A stretch of 49,541 bases of DNA from Candidatus Thioglobus sp. GTDB taxonomy: Bacteria > Pseudomonadota > Gammaproteobacteria > PS1 > Pseudothioglobaceae. Positions within the stretch are counted from its first letter, which is position 1, and each line of letters opens with the position of its first letter. Position numbers and translations under genes: made by a program. The stretch covers positions 1-49,541 of the forward strand of contig JAPYSK010000004.1 in assembly GCA_029936515.1 (NCBI GenBank), read 5' to 3'. Under the pieces are notes generated by a model, which searched no databases, was not told where the DNA came from, and worked only from the letters and a program-made list of their open reading frames with translations. Positions 26,204 through 38,000 of the stretch are shown piece by piece.

Positions 26204-27355
26204 TTATTTAACCTCTAGGTTTAGTGATTTACTGCTTAGTCTTTCAATGCCATTTGAACCAACGATCACTGAGTGTCCAGGACACATAGCAAGACGATTT
26301 TCTCTATTCATTAAAATCATGTGTAAAAAAAACACCATGTTTTCTTCAATCACCATCGGGTTATTTTCAAAAATCATTGGGTGGTCAACCCAAATAGGGG
26401 CATAAGCGCAGCCCATTGAATAGCCACAAGCATTTAATCGATGATCCTTAAAACCTCCTTTGTCCATGACATTAGCATGTGCCATAAATACATCACCTAA
26501 AGTGTTTCCTGGTTTTAAGGTTTCTTCACACGCTAATAGGGCATCAACAGCTACACTATGCATAATATGGTGTTCTGGTTTAGCCTCCCCAATTAATACA
26601 GTTCTCATCATTGCTGCATGATATCGACGATAACAGCCTGCCCATTCCAGAGTCATTTGATCGACTGAATCAAGGTGTCGTGGGCCAGCATGATAACGAC
26701 ACAGTAGTGCATGTTCACCTGAACCAATGATAAATTCATTTGCAGCGTAAGTACCGCCGCCCTTTAAAACTGCACCTTGCATTGCAGCGACAATGTCTCC
26801 TTCAAAGGCACCTTCTTGAGTTAGTTTTATGCCTTCATCATATGCTTTATCAGCAAGTATTCCAGCTTTTCGAATATAGGCTAATTCTTGAGAGCTTTTA
26901 ATGTAACGCAACTGATTAACTAAGTCAGAAGAATCACTAAGACTGCAAAAACCATCTAATGCGCCCTCTAAAAGGCGGTAATTATGTGCAGTTAACCCGA
27001 AGCTATCATATTCAATTCCTAATTGTTTATTTTCACAATTAAGTTCTTTAAGTAGTAATTTTAAATTTAACGCTGGATTTCTGCCTTCCTCATCTTTCCA
27101 GATTCTTATATCATCTAGAATTGATGTCAACTCTGCTTGAGCAAAATCAGGGGCTCTTGTGAGTAGCACCATTCGGCCATCTATGCCTAAATATAGGCAC
27201 TGAAACATTGCATATCCAAAGCTATCATAGCCACTTAGATAGTACATACTTTCTTGCCGAAACATTAAAATACCATCAAGACCTCGCTTTACTAGTTCAG
27301 AAATTGTTTTAGATTGTCTTTTTTGAAACTCTTCAGAAGTGAAATGAATGGCCAT
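26204..27355 (-). CDS. M24-fold protein without canonical metal ligands
   Basis: The 383-residue protein has the creatinase/aminopeptidase P two-domain layout: an N-terminal domain to about residue 150 (MYYLSGYDSFGYAMFQ) and a pita-bread catalytic domain. The metal site is not canonical. The DxD region reads LEWAGCYRRYHAAMMR near 233, and the histidine of the GHGxG motif is replaced in CGYSMGCAYAP near 310. It is therefore likely an amidohydrolase-type enzyme using the fold without metals, as creatinase and EutD do. It lies 44 bases after the oxoprolinase-type gene. A substrate related to hydantoins, ureido acids or creatinine products is inference. Confidence 0.82.
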   Translation of the reverse strand: MAIHFTSEEFQKRQSKTISELVKRGLDGILMFRQESMYYLSGYDSFGYAMFQCLYLGIDGRMVLLTRAPDFAQAELTSILDDIRIWKDEEGRNPALNLKLLLKELNCENKQLGIEYDSFGLTAHNYRLLEGALDGFCSLSDSSDLVNQLRYIKSSQELAYIRKAGILADKAYDEGIKLTQEGAFEGDIVAAMQGAVLKGGGTYAANEFIIGSGEHALLCRYHAGPRHLDSVDQMTLEWAGCYRRYHAAMMRTVLIGEAKPEHHIMHSVAVDALLACEETLKPGNTLGDVFMAHANVMDKGGFKDHRLNACGYSMGCAYAPIWVDHPMIFENNPMVIEENMVFFLHMILMNRENRLAMCPGHSVIVGSNGIERLSSKSLNLEVK

Positions 27356-27399
27356 AATTTTCTACAAATCAAATAATATTAGTGCTAATAGTTATTTAG

Positions 27400-30300
27400 C
27401 TAATTGTATTGTCCATAACCACCTCCACCAGGTGTTTTCAGGACAAAAATATCATCTTTTACAACTTCAATCTGACCTTTAGTCCCTAATTCAGTGATTT
27501 GTGCATCTGCATGAATGACATAATTTTTTCCTACTGCGCCTGGCTTTCCCCCTTCAATACCATAAGGGGGTACTACTCTGTGGCCAGCAATCATATTTAC
27601 TGTCATTGATTCTAGAAAGCGTAATCTTCGATCAACACCATCACCTCCTTTATGAATGCCATCACCTCCAGAGTTATTTCTAATACTGAATGATTCAAGT
27701 CTAACAGGAAAGCGCCATTCTAAAACCTCAGGATCTGTTAATCTAGAATTGGTCATGTGGGTATGAACTGCACTGCAGCCATTTTGTTCTGCGCTTGCAC
27801 CAGAACCTCCACAAATAGTTTCATAATTCTGAATTCTATCATTGCCCCATATAAAGTTATTCATAGTTCCTTGTGAGGCAGCAACTACACCTAAGGCCCC
27901 CAAAAGTGTATCTACAATATATTGAGAAGTTTCAACATTTCCAGCTATAACTGCTGCTGGGTATTTAGGGTTAATCATTGAATTTTCAGGAATAATTAGC
28001 TTTAAGGGCCTGAGGCAGCCGGCATTGAGTGGAATATCGTCATCAACTAAACAACGAAAAACATAAAGAACTGCAGCATGACAAATCGCACTTGGTGCAT
28101 TAAAGTTGCTTGGATGTTGATTACTAGTCCCAGTAAAGTCTATAGTTGCGCTGCGATCCTTTTTATCGACACTTATAGCAACACTCACTTGGTAGCCATC
28201 ATCCATTTTGTAGGTAAAGCTAGAATCACTCAGAACATCTAAAATTCTTCGAACAGACTCCTCAGCGTTATCTTGAACATGCTGCATATATGCGTGAACA
28301 ACCTCAAGGCCATAATTTTGAATTATTTCAAGTAATTCTTGGGCGCCTTTTTCTGCTGACGCAACCTGAGCTTTTAAATCAGCAATATTTTGCTTAATAT
28401 TACGTGCAGGGAAGTCACCAGAGTTTAATAAATTGTATATTTCTTCTTCAAGAAAAACCCCTTTTGACACTAAAGTGAAATTATCAATCAAGATGCCCTC
28501 TTCTTTAATATGTTTTGAATATGCAGGAGCAGATCCTGGCACCGTTCCACCAATATCTGCATGGTGGCCACGAGTTGCAACATAGAAAATTACCTTTTTT
28601 TCTCGTTCATCATAAACAGGCTTTATAAGAGTAATGTCAGGTAAATGTGTTCCACCATTGTATGGAGCATTAATCAGAAAAGCATCACCAGGCATCATTG
28701 TTTTATTGTTTTCGCGAATTATTGTTTTTATTGACTCGCTCATTGAGCCAAGATGAACAGGTACATGAGGAGCATTGGCAACTAAATCACCAGCTGGAGA
28801 AAATAAAGCACAAGAAAAATCGAGTCGCTCTTTAATGTTAACTGATGAAGCAGTATTTTCTAGTACTGTTCCCATTTGCTCTGCAACGTTCATAAATAAA
28901 TTGTTAAAAATCTCCAGCATTACTGGATCAACGTTTGTGCCAATAGCGCTCATTCTTTGTTTTTGTTCAGAGCGTTCTAATATAAGATCACTGTCCCCCT
29001 TGATGCTTGCTTGCCAACCAGGCTCAATAACAATTGTTGAGGTTTCTTCAATAATTACAGCGGGTCCAATAATCTGTTCATTAGTAGCAATATTATTACG
29101 ATGATAAAATGAAGTGGGAGTTAAATCACCATTCATCACAACATTTAACTTTGCTAGTGGACTTCTACCTTCCTTTATACTGTTGTTTTTTTTGCTTTCA
29201 AAATGCTGACTTGGAGACGAAACTTCAACTTGAATTGATTCAACAATCATCGATTTTTCTGGAGAAATAAATCCAAACCTGGCAAGATGAATGTTTTCAA
29301 AATTTGATTTTATTTTTTGATATTCAGAAAATCTAACTGCAAGAGCGCTATCAGATCCTTCATAGCGAAGATAAATTCGAGAGCTATAATAAAGCTTCTT
29401 AGAATCTAAATTTTGAGCCAACATTTCTTCTCTTCCTTTTTCTTTTAAATTATCAAATTGAATCAAGAGTGATTCAATAATGTCTTCAGTAAGGTTTAAT
29501 TCAATAGCAAGATCATTAATAGTTCGAGTTTCCGCAAGGCCAATTCCATAGGCAGATAAAACTCCTGCATACTTATGTAAATGAATTATTTTCATACCAA
29601 GACTATCTGCAACGAGGCATGCATGTTGCCCTCCAGCGCCACCAAAACAAGACAAGGCATATTGGCTCACATCATATCCACGTTGAACTGATATTTTTTT
29701 AATAGCATTTGCCATACTTTGAACTGCTATTGATAAAAATCCTTCAGCAACCTTTATAGGTGAGACAGTTTTTTTAGTTGCAAGAGAAATTTCTTTTGCT
29801 AGCTCATTAAATTTTTCTTTAACTATATTAATATCTATTGCTTCGTTTGCATTTTTTCCAAACACTTTGGGAAAGAATTCTGGATTTAATTTCCCCAGCA
29901 TTACATTACAGTCAGTAACTGTTAGGGGTCCTCTATTGCGATAACAGGCTGGACCAGGGTTTGCTCCTGCTGAATCTGGGCCAACTCGGTAGCGGGATCC
30001 ATCAAAGTGAAGAATTGACCCACCACCAGCTGCTACGGTATTAATCAACATCATAGGTGCTCTAAGCCTTACGCCTGCAACTTGTGTTTCGAGGGTTCTT
30101 TCATATTCACCGTTATAGTGACAAACATCAGTGGAAGTACCTCCCATATCAAAGCCGATCAGTTTTTTAAAGCCTGCTTTTTCTCCAGTTTTTACCATAC
30201 CAACAACCCCACCAGCGGGACCTGAAAGAATTGCATCTTTTCCTTGAAAAAATTTTGCATCAGTTAGTCCGCCATTGGATTGCATAAACATTAACTTTCC

Positions 30301-31032
30301 TTTTTCTCTCTTCACAGTCCCCACAGCATTTTCAATTTGTCTCACATAGCGTCGCAAAATAGGTGATAGGTAAGCATCAATCACAGTTGTGTCACCTCTA
30401 GGGATAATTTTCATTAATGGACTAACTTGGTGGCTCACTGAAATTTGTTTAAAACCAATTTCTTTAGCAATGAGATGTATTTGATTTTCATGGTTTTGAT
30501 ATCGATATCCATGGAGCAGAACAATAGCGATTGAACGGTACCCATTGTCAAATACTTTTTTTAGTTTTATTTCTGTATCAGTCTTATCAAGTTTTTTAAT
30601 TATGTTCCCATGAATATCTACCCGCTCATCAATCTCTACAATTTCTGAGTAGAGCATATCTGGCAATTTAATATTGAGAGCAAATAATTTTGGTCGTTGC
30701 TGGTAACCAATTCGTAAGATATCACCAAATCCTTTTGTAATTGCTAATAGAGTTTTTTCGCCTTTACGTTCTAATAAAGCATTAGTTGCAACAGTTGTGC
30801 CCATTTTTATTAGATCAATTTTATCTAGCGGGATTTGGTCATTAGACTTTAAAGACAATATGTCACGAATACCTTGGATAGCTGCGTCAGAGTATTGTTT
30901 AGGATTTTCTGATAGTAGTTTATGTGTGGAAATTTTACCATCTGGATTACGCCCAATAATATCTGTAAAGGTCCCTCCTCTGTCAATCCAGAATTGCCAT
31001 TTATTATGGGTATTTGTAAATTTTTTAATCAT
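27400..31032 (-). CDS. Fused hydantoinase A/B (5-oxoprolinase-type) enzyme
   Basis: The 1210-residue protein joins an N-terminal HyuA-type ATPase-like half ([19 protein letters not shown] at the start, GMGGTSTDV-like [13 protein letters not shown] near 290) to a C-terminal HyuB half starting near residue 690 ([17 protein letters not shown]). It ends in the family-typical TPGGGGYG. Fused proteins of this size are usually ATP-dependent 5-oxoprolinases, while N-methylhydantoinases are often split. Both reactions open a five-membered cyclic imide or lactam. Beside creatinase, N-methylhydantoin from creatinine is an attractive alternative to 5-oxoproline. It heads the minus-strand run down to creatinase and diverges from an EamA transporter gene. 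Confidence 0.9.
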   Translation of the reverse strand: MIKKFTNTHNKWQFWIDRGGTFTDIIGRNPDGKISTHKLLSENPKQYSDAAIQGIRDILSLKSNDQIPLDKIDLIKMGTTVATNALLERKGEKTLLAITKGFGDILRIGYQQRPKLFALNIKLPDMLYSEIVEIDERVDIHGNIIKKLDKTDTEIKLKKVFDNGYRSIAIVLLHGYRYQNHENQIHLIAKEIGFKQISVSHQVSPLMKIIPRGDTTVIDAYLSPILRRYVRQIENAVGTVKREKGKLMFMQSNGGLTDAKFFQGKDAILSGPAGGVVGMVKTGEKAGFKKLIGFDMGGTSTDVCHYNGEYERTLETQVAGVRLRAPMMLINTVAAGGGSILHFDGSRYRVGPDSAGANPGPACYRNRGPLTVTDCNVMLGKLNPEFFPKVFGKNANEAIDINIVKEKFNELAKEISLATKKTVSPIKVAEGFLSIAVQSMANAIKKISVQRGYDVSQYALSCFGGAGGQHACLVADSLGMKIIHLHKYAGVLSAYGIGLAETRTINDLAIELNLTEDIIESLLIQFDNLKEKGREEMLAQNLDSKKLYYSSRIYLRYEGSDSALAVRFSEYQKIKSNFENIHLARFGFISPEKSMIVESIQVEVSSPSQHFESKKNNSIKEGRSPLAKLNVVMNGDLTPTSFYHRNNIATNEQIIGPAVIIEETSTIVIEPGWQASIKGDSDLILERSEQKQRMSAIGTNVDPVMLEIFNNLFMNVAEQMGTVLENTASSVNIKERLDFSCALFSPAGDLVANAPHVPVHLGSMSESIKTIIRENNKTMMPGDAFLINAPYNGGTHLPDITLIKPVYDEREKKVIFYVATRGHHADIGGTVPGSAPAYSKHIKEEGILIDNFTLVSKGVFLEEEIYNLLNSGDFPARNIKQNIADLKAQVASAEKGAQELLEIIQNYGLEVVHAYMQHVQDNAEESVRRILDVLSDSSFTYKMDDGYQVSVAISVDKKDRSATIDFTGTSNQHPSNFNAPSAICHAAVLYVFRCLVDDDIPLNAGCLRPLKLIIPENSMINPKYPAAVIAGNVETSQYIVDTLLGALGVVAASQGTMNNFIWGNDRIQNYETICGGSGASAEQNGCSAVHTHMTNSRLTDPEVLEWRFPVRLESFSIRNNSGGDGIHKGGDGVDRRLRFLESMTVNMIAGHRVVPPYGIEGGKPGAVGKNYVIHADAQITELGTKGQIEVVKDDIFVLKTPGGGGYGQYN

Positions 31033-31134
31033 AATTTATATTGTATATATAAATGATATTTAAATATAAAATTCATAAAAAAAGACAATCTAAGTTAAAA
31101 ATATCTATTCTATATTAATGAGTAAAAAAAATGA

Positions 31135-31163
31135 TTGACAGTTATTCAAATTAGGAACAGAAT
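31135..31163 (+). promoter_or_regulatory. Candidate sigma-70 promoter for the EamA transporter gene
   Basis: A perfect TTGACA (-35) is followed after 17 bases by CAGAAT (-10, four of six matches). The predicted start of transcription would be near 31170, about 40 bases before the ATG. The perfect dyad at 31178-31191 would lie just inside the transcript, where a repressor or RNA hairpin could act. Confidence 0.5.
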
Positions 31164-31177
31164 GCGCAAATAATTGG

Positions 31178-31191
31178 CATCAATCTTGATG
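31178..31191. repeat. CATCAA-TC-TTGATG dyad in the transporter leader
   Basis: A perfect 6-base dyad with a two-base centre lies between the candidate promoter and the GGTGGAG ribosome-binding site of the EamA gene. Its position suits an operator. No regulator gene is adjacent. Confidence 0.35.
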
Positions 31192-31210
31192 TTAAAGGTG
31201 GAGATTATTC

Positions 31211-32107
31211 ATGCAGAATAACTATTTACGTGGGTTTACGCTAGTTATTATCAGTGGGGTAATATGGAGTTTTAGCGCTCCTTTAGTTCGTTTATTGGAA
31301 GATGCAGAAATTTATAGATTGCAATACCTTCTCTATAGAAGTCTAATTATTACTTTGGTGGTATTGATTTTTATTTTATTTAGAGAGGGTAGAAATTTTT
31401 TAAACACTTTTAAGCGTATTGATTCTTGGAGTTTATTCGGTGGTTTAGTGATGTCAGCCATATTTTTTGGTTGGATTTATGCTCTTACAACAACAACAGT
31501 AGCCATAACATTATTGATGTTGGGGTTGTCTCCTGTTCTTTCTGCGTTTCTTGGTTACCTTGTTCTTGGGGAGAGGCTTAGTAGAATAACAATAATAAAT
31601 ATGATGATTGTTATAACTGGAATTACAATTATGGTTTGGGGTAGTGACAAATCTACTACCATATTAGGCGTAATTTATGGATTCTTTGTAGCTTTAGGCT
31701 TTGCTATATACACAATTACAATTCGAAAAAATCCTGAAATACCTAAATTATTAACACCCGCAATTGCCGGCTTTTTTTGCATGATATGGGCAATAATCTT
31801 GATTATAGTAACCGATAGTAGTTTTGAAATACCAAGCGTTAATATTGGTATAAGTGTGATGAGCGGACTAGTTATTGGTGTTGGTTTAATATTGTATGCA
31901 TTTGGTGCAAAATACTTACCAAGTGGAGAGCTAGTAATGCTTTCATTGTTAGAAGTAGTTTTAGGTATTTTTTGGGCATGGCTGCCAATTTTAGGAATTC
32001 ATGAGGTGCCAAGTACAAATACTTTAATTGGTGGTTGTGCTATAGTTATGGCAATTATTTTGCAAGGAATTAATGCTAGAAAAATACACATAATACCTAT
32101 GCCATAA
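31211..32107 (+). CDS. EamA/DMT-family transporter
   Basis: The 298-residue protein has about ten membrane helices in two EamA repeats (for example ALVISGVIWSFSAP-like GFTLVIISGVIWSFSAP at the N-terminus and the second repeat from about residue 150). It is a second DMT-type transporter in the window and is not closely similar to the one at 24345-25211. GGTGGAG at 31197-31203 is a strong ribosome-binding site. It diverges from the oxoprolinase-type gene and precedes the GbcB/sarcosine oxidase genes by about 230 bases. The substrate is unknown. Confidence 0.88.
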   Translation: MQNNYLRGFTLVIISGVIWSFSAPLVRLLEDAEIYRLQYLLYRSLIITLVVLIFILFREGRNFLNTFKRIDSWSLFGGLVMSAIFFGWIYALTTTTVAITLLMLGLSPVLSAFLGYLVLGERLSRITIINMMIVITGITIMVWGSDKSTTILGVIYGFFVALGFAIYTITIRKNPEIPKLLTPAIAGFFCMIWAIILIIVTDSSFEIPSVNIGISVMSGLVIGVGLILYAFGAKYLPSGELVMLSLLEVVLGIFWAWLPILGIHEVPSTNTLIGGCAIVMAIILQGINARKIHIIPMP

Positions 32108-32303
32108 GCCCTTGTAATATAATGTTTTTTAAGTTTTAAAACAAAGGTATTGCATTAGTTAATCTTCATAGATAAAATTCGCGCTTTTTCTGTATTGCTT
32201 TAATTTAGCGTTTAAAAGAAAAGTATCATTGAGATAAGTAATTGATGCATTATTTGTAATTGTGATTTGTTGTATTTTTGCGTTTCAATAAAAACTATTA
32301 AAA

Positions 32304-32309
32304 TATAAT
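32304..32309 (+). promoter_or_regulatory. Candidate -10 element for the gbcB-like/sox operon
   Basis: The 231-base gap 32108-32338 holds no convincing gene. A perfect TATAAT lies 29 bases before the chosen ATG at 32339. Upstream TTTCAA at 15-base spacing is a poor -35. The rest of the gap is AT-rich with no clear riboswitch or terminator. Confidence 0.35.
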
Positions 32310-32338
32310 ATTTTCCCTATTAAATCTTGTTTTTTATT

Positions 32339-33445
32339 ATGAATGAATTAGTTTTTCCAAACATTAATATTGAAAATCTTACCAAATGGGAGGGCAACCT
32401 TTCGCCGCTTGAGTGCATAGAAATAAAAGACGAAACTCACAATGTTAAGAGCTTTACTTTTAAGTCTAAGTTAGATGCATGGTTTCAGTTTTTGCCAGGG
32501 CAGCATACCACTTTATTTTTGAATATTGATGGTTCTGAAGTTATGCGGACCTACACCATTGCTTCAAGCCCCTCTAGACCGCATACTATAACAATTACTA
32601 ATAAGAGAATGCAAGATGGTGTTGTTACTAATTGGATGCACGAGAGTTTGAAAGTTGGTGACTGCATTGATGCTCTAGACATTGGAGGCTCTTTTAGTGT
32701 TGCTCTTGACAAGCCCAGAACTAAAATTTTGTTAATGTCAGGTGGAAGTGGAATTACGCCAATGCTCTCAATGGCAAGATATTTTATTGATCTATCTTTA
32801 AATGTTGATCTAATTTTTCTTCACCATGCGCAATCATCTAAGGACTTGATTGCAAAAGATGAGCTCGATTATTATCAACTTCACCAGTCAAATTTTCAAA
32901 GACATTTTATATGTGATGTTGCCGATTCAGATTGGCAAGGACCAAGTGGATTTTTAAACCATGAGATGCTTATAGAGTTAGTGCCTGATTTTGTTGATAG
33001 AGAGATATATTGTTGCGGGCCAGAACCTTATATGATTAACGCGAAAAAAATATTGGAGTCTAATGATTTTGATATGTCGTCATACCACCAAGAAAGCTTT
33101 GATATTGAGAGCTCAACTGCTCAAAAGAACATGGCTATTAATCATGAATTACCAAAGCATGAAGTTCCAGCTGAAGAAATTAATGAATATAATGTAACCC
33201 TTTCAAAGAGTGGAGAAGTTATACCTTGTGGAAGTAACACAAGCATACTGGTTTCAATACAGAAGCAAGGTATTACAGTGCCTTTTGCATGTTCCCAAGG
33301 ATTATGTGGTACATGTCGCACAAAAATGTTACAAGGCATGGTAGAGATGGATGCACAAGGTGGGCTTCTCAAGTCCCATGAAAAAGAAGGTTACATCCTT
33401 ACGTGTTGTTCTTACCCAACAACTGATGTAATTCTTGAGTTATAG
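32339..33445 (+). CDS. gbcB: GbcB-like reductase (FAD/NAD plus 2Fe-2S), Rieske oxygenase electron donor
   Basis: The protein of about 368 residues has an FNR-type FAD-binding domain (FLPGQHTTLFL, RTYTIASSP), an NAD-binding domain (LLMSGGSGITPMLSMA, YCCGPEPYM) and a C-terminal plant-type 2Fe-2S domain (CSQGLCGTCR with a later cysteine, roughly 310-350). This order is that of GbcB, the reductase of glycine betaine monooxygenase, and of carnitine monooxygenase reductase. No Rieske oxygenase subunit is in the window. I chose the ATG at 32339; a TTG at 32327 is also in frame, and neither has a clear Shine-Dalgarno. Its place before soxBDAG suits a betaine to dimethylglycine to sarcosine to glycine route. 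Confidence 0.82.
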   Translation: MNELVFPNINIENLTKWEGNLSPLECIEIKDETHNVKSFTFKSKLDAWFQFLPGQHTTLFLNIDGSEVMRTYTIASSPSRPHTITITNKRMQDGVVTNWMHESLKVGDCIDALDIGGSFSVALDKPRTKILLMSGGSGITPMLSMARYFIDLSLNVDLIFLHHAQSSKDLIAKDELDYYQLHQSNFQRHFICDVADSDWQGPSGFLNHEMLIELVPDFVDREIYCCGPEPYMINAKKILESNDFDMSSYHQESFDIESSTAQKNMAINHELPKHEVPAEEINEYNVTLSKSGEVIPCGSNTSILVSIQKQGITVPFACSQGLCGTCRTKMLQGMVEMDAQGGLLKSHEKEGYILTCCSYPTTDVILEL

Positions 33446-33469
33446 TTTTTATTGTTCGAGTTTAATATT

Positions 33470-34720
33470 ATGCAAAAAAAATATTCCTGGTATTCACTAT
33501 TAAAAGCAGGTTTTAGTGACCAAGATTGGGACCAAGCAATCCCTCTAGTTGAGCCTAAATCTAAATATGACGTCATCATAATTGGAGGTGGCGGGCATGG
33601 CTTAGCAACTGCATACTATTTAGCAAAAGAGTGTGGTATTACAAATGTCGCTGTTGTTGAAAAAGGCTATATTGGTGGTGGAAATACAGGCAGAAATACG
33701 ACTATTATTCGTTCAAACTATTTAAGAGACGAGGCTTCAAGTTTGTATGAGCATTCAATGAAACTTTGGGAAGGGCTCAGTGAAGATCTTAATTTTAATG
33801 TCATGTTTAGCCAGAGGGGTGTCTACAATCTTGGACACACTTTGCAAGATATGAGAGATATTGAGAGGAGAGTCAACGCTAATGTTCTCAATGGTGTCGA
33901 TGCTGTAGTGGTAGATGCTAAAGAAATTAAAGAACAAATTCCCATTATTAATACTTCGAAAAATGTCAGGTATCCAATTATGGGGTCTTCTTTTCAGGCG
34001 CGCGGTGGAGTTGCTAGACATGATGGCGTTGCATGGGGTTTTGCGAGGGCTGCTTCAATTCTTGGAGTAGACATTATTCAAAATTGTGAAGTTATTGATA
34101 TTGAGGTTGAAGAAGGCAGAGTTAAGGGTGTTAAAACTACCAAGGGAGATATCATAGCGGATCGTGTTGGCTGCGTAAGTGCAGGACACTCGTCAGTCAT
34201 AGCTAAAATGGCCGGCCTAAAAGTGCCCGTTGAAAGCCACCCCCTGCAAGCGTTCGTATCTGAGGCTATGAAGCCAATACTCCATACCGTAGTGATGTCT
34301 AATGCTGTACATGGTTATGTTAGTCAAAGTGACAAGGGTGATCTAGTTATTGGTGCAGGAATTGATGGTTATAACTCTTATGCGCAAAGAGGCAGTGCAA
34401 AAATTGTTGAACATTGTGCTGCTGCTATATTGGAATTGTTCCCAATATTTTCTCGCGTTCGTATGAACCGACAATGGGGCGGTATAGTTGATGTTTGTCC
34501 TGATGCATGCCCAATTATTAGTCCAACAAAGGTTGAAGGTTTGTACTTCAATTGCGGTTGGGGCACCGGAGGATTTAAAGCGACCCCAGGCTCAGGTAAT
34601 GTTTTTGCTCATACTATTGCTCAAGACAAGCAGCATGAGTTAGCAGAGCCTTTTCATATTGATCGTTTTACGAGTGGCGCTCTTATTGATGAGCATGGCG
34701 CAGCAGGCGTGGCCCACTAA
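33470..34720 (+). CDS. soxB: Sarcosine oxidase beta subunit
   Basis: The 416-residue beta subunit of heterotetrameric sarcosine oxidase carries the FAD-binding dinucleotide fold [18 protein letters not shown] near the N-terminus and the motif ARHDGVAW, whose histidine (about H184) fits the covalent flavin site of this family. The sarcosine-oxidising centre is in this subunit. I chose the ATG at 33470 ([11 protein letters not shown]), which matches the usual family start; a TTG at 33452 would add six residues. It is followed by soxD after 20 bases. Confidence 0.95.
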   Translation: MQKKYSWYSLLKAGFSDQDWDQAIPLVEPKSKYDVIIIGGGGHGLATAYYLAKECGITNVAVVEKGYIGGGNTGRNTTIIRSNYLRDEASSLYEHSMKLWEGLSEDLNFNVMFSQRGVYNLGHTLQDMRDIERRVNANVLNGVDAVVVDAKEIKEQIPIINTSKNVRYPIMGSSFQARGGVARHDGVAWGFARAASILGVDIIQNCEVIDIEVEEGRVKGVKTTKGDIIADRVGCVSAGHSSVIAKMAGLKVPVESHPLQAFVSEAMKPILHTVVMSNAVHGYVSQSDKGDLVIGAGIDGYNSYAQRGSAKIVEHCAAAILELFPIFSRVRMNRQWGGIVDVCPDACPIISPTKVEGLYFNCGWGTGGFKATPGSGNVFAHTIAQDKQHELAEPFHIDRFTSGALIDEHGAAGVAH

Positions 34721-34740
34721 TTATCTAAATAGGTGATGTT

Positions 34741-35025
34741 ATGTTTTTGATAGATTGTCCATATTGTAAAGAATCAAGGGACCAAAATGAATTCTCTCCA
34801 GCCGGAGAGGCTTTCATTGCTAGACCTCAGAATCCTGAAGATTTGAGTGATGCAGAGTGGGCTGATTATGTTTTTTATCGGTCGAACCATAAGGGAGATC
34901 AATGGGAGCAATGGGTTCATACAAATGGCTGTCGTAAATACTTTCTGGTAAAGCGATCAACGATTAGCCATGAAATAATAAAAGTAGCTGCTTTTGGTGA
35001 AGTAACCAGCGATAGTGAATTATGA
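34741..35025 (+). CDS. soxD: Sarcosine oxidase delta subunit
   Basis: The 94-residue zinc-binding delta subunit has the N-terminal CPYCKESRDQNEF and the HTNGCRKYFLVKR motif that supply zinc ligands. Its length is as in other bacteria. It overlaps the soxA start by four bases (ATGA), the usual coupled arrangement in soxBDAG operons. Confidence 0.95.
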   Translation: MFLIDCPYCKESRDQNEFSPAGEAFIARPQNPEDLSDAEWADYVFYRSNHKGDQWEQWVHTNGCRKYFLVKRSTISHEIIKVAAFGEVTSDSEL

Positions 35026-38000
35026 GAATAGAGAACCATTCAAGTCACCAGATTGACTACTCACAGTCATTAACTTTTATATTTAATAATAAAACGTACA
35101 AAGGCTATAAGGGCGATACTTTAGCGTCAGCGTTAGTTGCAAATGACGTATTGTTTTTTGCTAGAAGTTTTAAGTATGGACGCAAGCGTGGTCTTATGGC
35201 TGCAGGTGTTGAAGAGCCTAATGCTTTAATATCATTAGAAATTGGCGGTCGTTATACGCCCAACCTAAAGGCTACTGAAGTTATGCTTTATGATGGACTT
35301 AGCGCTGTGAGTTCAAGTAATCCCAATGCATTAGATTTCCGTGCACTTATTAAGCCATTTCATCGTTTTATGCCGGCTGGTTTCTACTATAAGACTTTTA
35401 TTAAGCAAAAGGTATGGGCCAAGGTAGAGAATAGCTTAAGAGCGCTCTCAGGTTTTTCAAAAGCGCCAACTGAAAAAGATGTTGATGTTTATGACCATGT
35501 CTTTCATCATGCTGAAGTTGTTGTCATTGGTGGTGGTGTGGCAGGCATATCAGCAGCACTAGAAGTGCTTAATAATTCGAAGACTGAAAGAGTTATTTTG
35601 GTTGATGAGCGTGAACATTTGGGTGGGGAATTATTTAATGAATTCTCAACTGATGACGCAGCATCAACTTGGCATAAAGATAGTATTGAAAAACTATTTT
35701 CATATATGAATGAAGATAATAGTCGTCTTACTTTGTTTTTGAGATCAGCTGCCTATGCTTGGTATGATCATAACTATATTGAGGTATTAGAAACCAATGC
35801 AACAGGTGAGTCTTTGGTTACAGAACAGGGCCAAGCTGCTAGAAAAACAATTCATAAGATACGTGCTAAGGAAGTTATTTTAGCAACTGGTGCTCATGAG
35901 CGACCAATGCTGTTTGAGACTAATGATTTAGCAAATATTATGTTGAGTCAATCTGTGAGACGTTTTCTGAATGAATTTGGTGTAATATCGGGCAAAGATA
36001 TTGTTTTGTATGGCAACAATGACAGTATTTATAGTACTGCAATCGACCTTAATAATATAAACATTAAATGTACAGTTGTTGATGTGAGGTCTTCAGAGAT
36101 TCAGAGTGAGATTGTTACGAACGTAAAAGGCCTTGGTGTTAAAGTTTTCCAGGGTTATGCTATTCTAAAGGCAAATGGCACCCATCTTGTTCGGAGTATT
36201 GAGCTTTCTCAAGTAGCACTTCAAGGAAAAGAGTGGAATGTTTCAGGTGGCTCACAACAATTAAAATGCGATTTATTAGCAACTTCTGGAGGCTTTAATC
36301 CTGTGGTTCACCTTGATTGTCATTGTGGTGCTAAAACTTTTTATGATGAGGTTTCACAATCATTTTTACCTCAAAAAGAACGTAATAATAGACAGGTATG
36401 CGGATCTGTTGCAGGAGTAGGCGCATGGCAGGATGCCGTTGGTGATGCTAAGAATAAAGCCCAATTAACTCTTAAATCTTTAGGCATTGTTAAAAAAATA
36501 AACCAAGATAAATTGAGTACAAATTATTTAAACTTTTTTAATGTTAGCCAATTTTTTACTCCAGTTGAGATTCTTAATAGACCAAAAGTTTTTCTTGATA
36601 TGCAGAATGATGTAACTACTTTGGATGTTGCGCTTTCAATTAGAGAGGGTTACCGTTCGATTGAACATATTAAGCGCTATACAGCAATGGGTTTTGGAAC
36701 GGACCAAGGCAAAACAGGAAATATTAATGGTATTGCGGTTGCAGCTAAATTTTTAGGTATATCTATGTCAGAAGTTGGAACAACTACCTTTCGCCCTGCT
36801 TATACTGGCGTTGATTTTGGCGCTATGGCAGGTAGAGAAATTGGTGATTTTTTCGATCCTCAGAGATATACAACAATTAATGATTGTCATGTCTCGAGTG
36901 GTGCAGAATTTGAAGTTGTTGGGCAGTGGTACCGACCTTGGTATTACCCTATAAATGGGGAAGATATTCATCAAGCGGTTAACAGAGAGTGCTTGGCTGC
37001 AAGGACTTCGCTTGGGATGATGGATGCATCAACGCTAGGCAAGATTGATGTTCAGGGCAGTGATGCAAGAGAATTTTTGTCGCGAGTTTATACTAACGCA
37101 TGGATGAAACTTGCTCCAGGCAGCTGTCGATATGGGCTTATGTGTAATGAAAAAGGAATGATCATTGATGATGGTGTATCAACCTGTATAAATGATAATC
37201 ATTTTATTATGACTACCACTACTGGAGGAGCTGCCAGTGTGTATTCTGCATTGGAGATGTGGCTTCAAACCGAATGGAGTAATTTGGATGTTCACCTCAA
37301 TAGTGTTACAGACCAATATGCAACTATAGCAGTTGTAGGACCTAATGCCCGCAATTTAATGAAAGTGCTTTGCCAAGATGTTGACTTTGATCGTCAGAAT
37401 TTTAAATTTATGCAGTGGCGACCTGGTACGGTATGCGGTGTTGATGCGCGAATTATGAGGATTAGTTTTTCTGGTGAGCTTGCTTATGAAATTAATATAG
37501 AAGCTAATTATGGCTACTATATTTGGAATCAGGTTGCTTTAGCAGGTAAAAAATGGAATATAACACCTTATGGAACGGAGTCGATGCATGTACTTCGTGC
37601 GGAGAAGGGGTATATTATTGTTGGCCAAGATACTGATGGCTCAATGACTCCTATGGATGTTAATATGGGCTGGATACTTGCCAAAGATAAACCCTTTTCT
37701 TATATTGGTCGTCGATCCTTTAGTATCTCTGCACTCAATTCTGAGGAGCGTTTTCAACTAGTTGGGCTTTTGACAAAGGATGAGCAAGTTGTCCTGCCTG
37801 AAGGTTCTCATATTATTGATAATAAGAGTAGATCGATTGGTTATGTTACTTCTAGTTATTACAGTCCTATACTCGGGAGATCAATTGCATTAGCTCAACT
37901 CAAAGGAGGATTATCAAAAATGAGTGAAACAGTTTTGGTTAAGATAGTCCAAGAAAAACAAGGACTAAAAGAAATACCCTGTGAAGTCTCGAGTAGTGTT

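Noticed and set aside
27400-31032. Acetone or acetophenone carboxylase
   Set aside because: Those complexes have related but separate subunits; a single fused polypeptide of about 1200 residues is typical of the 5-oxoprolinase/hydantoinase type.
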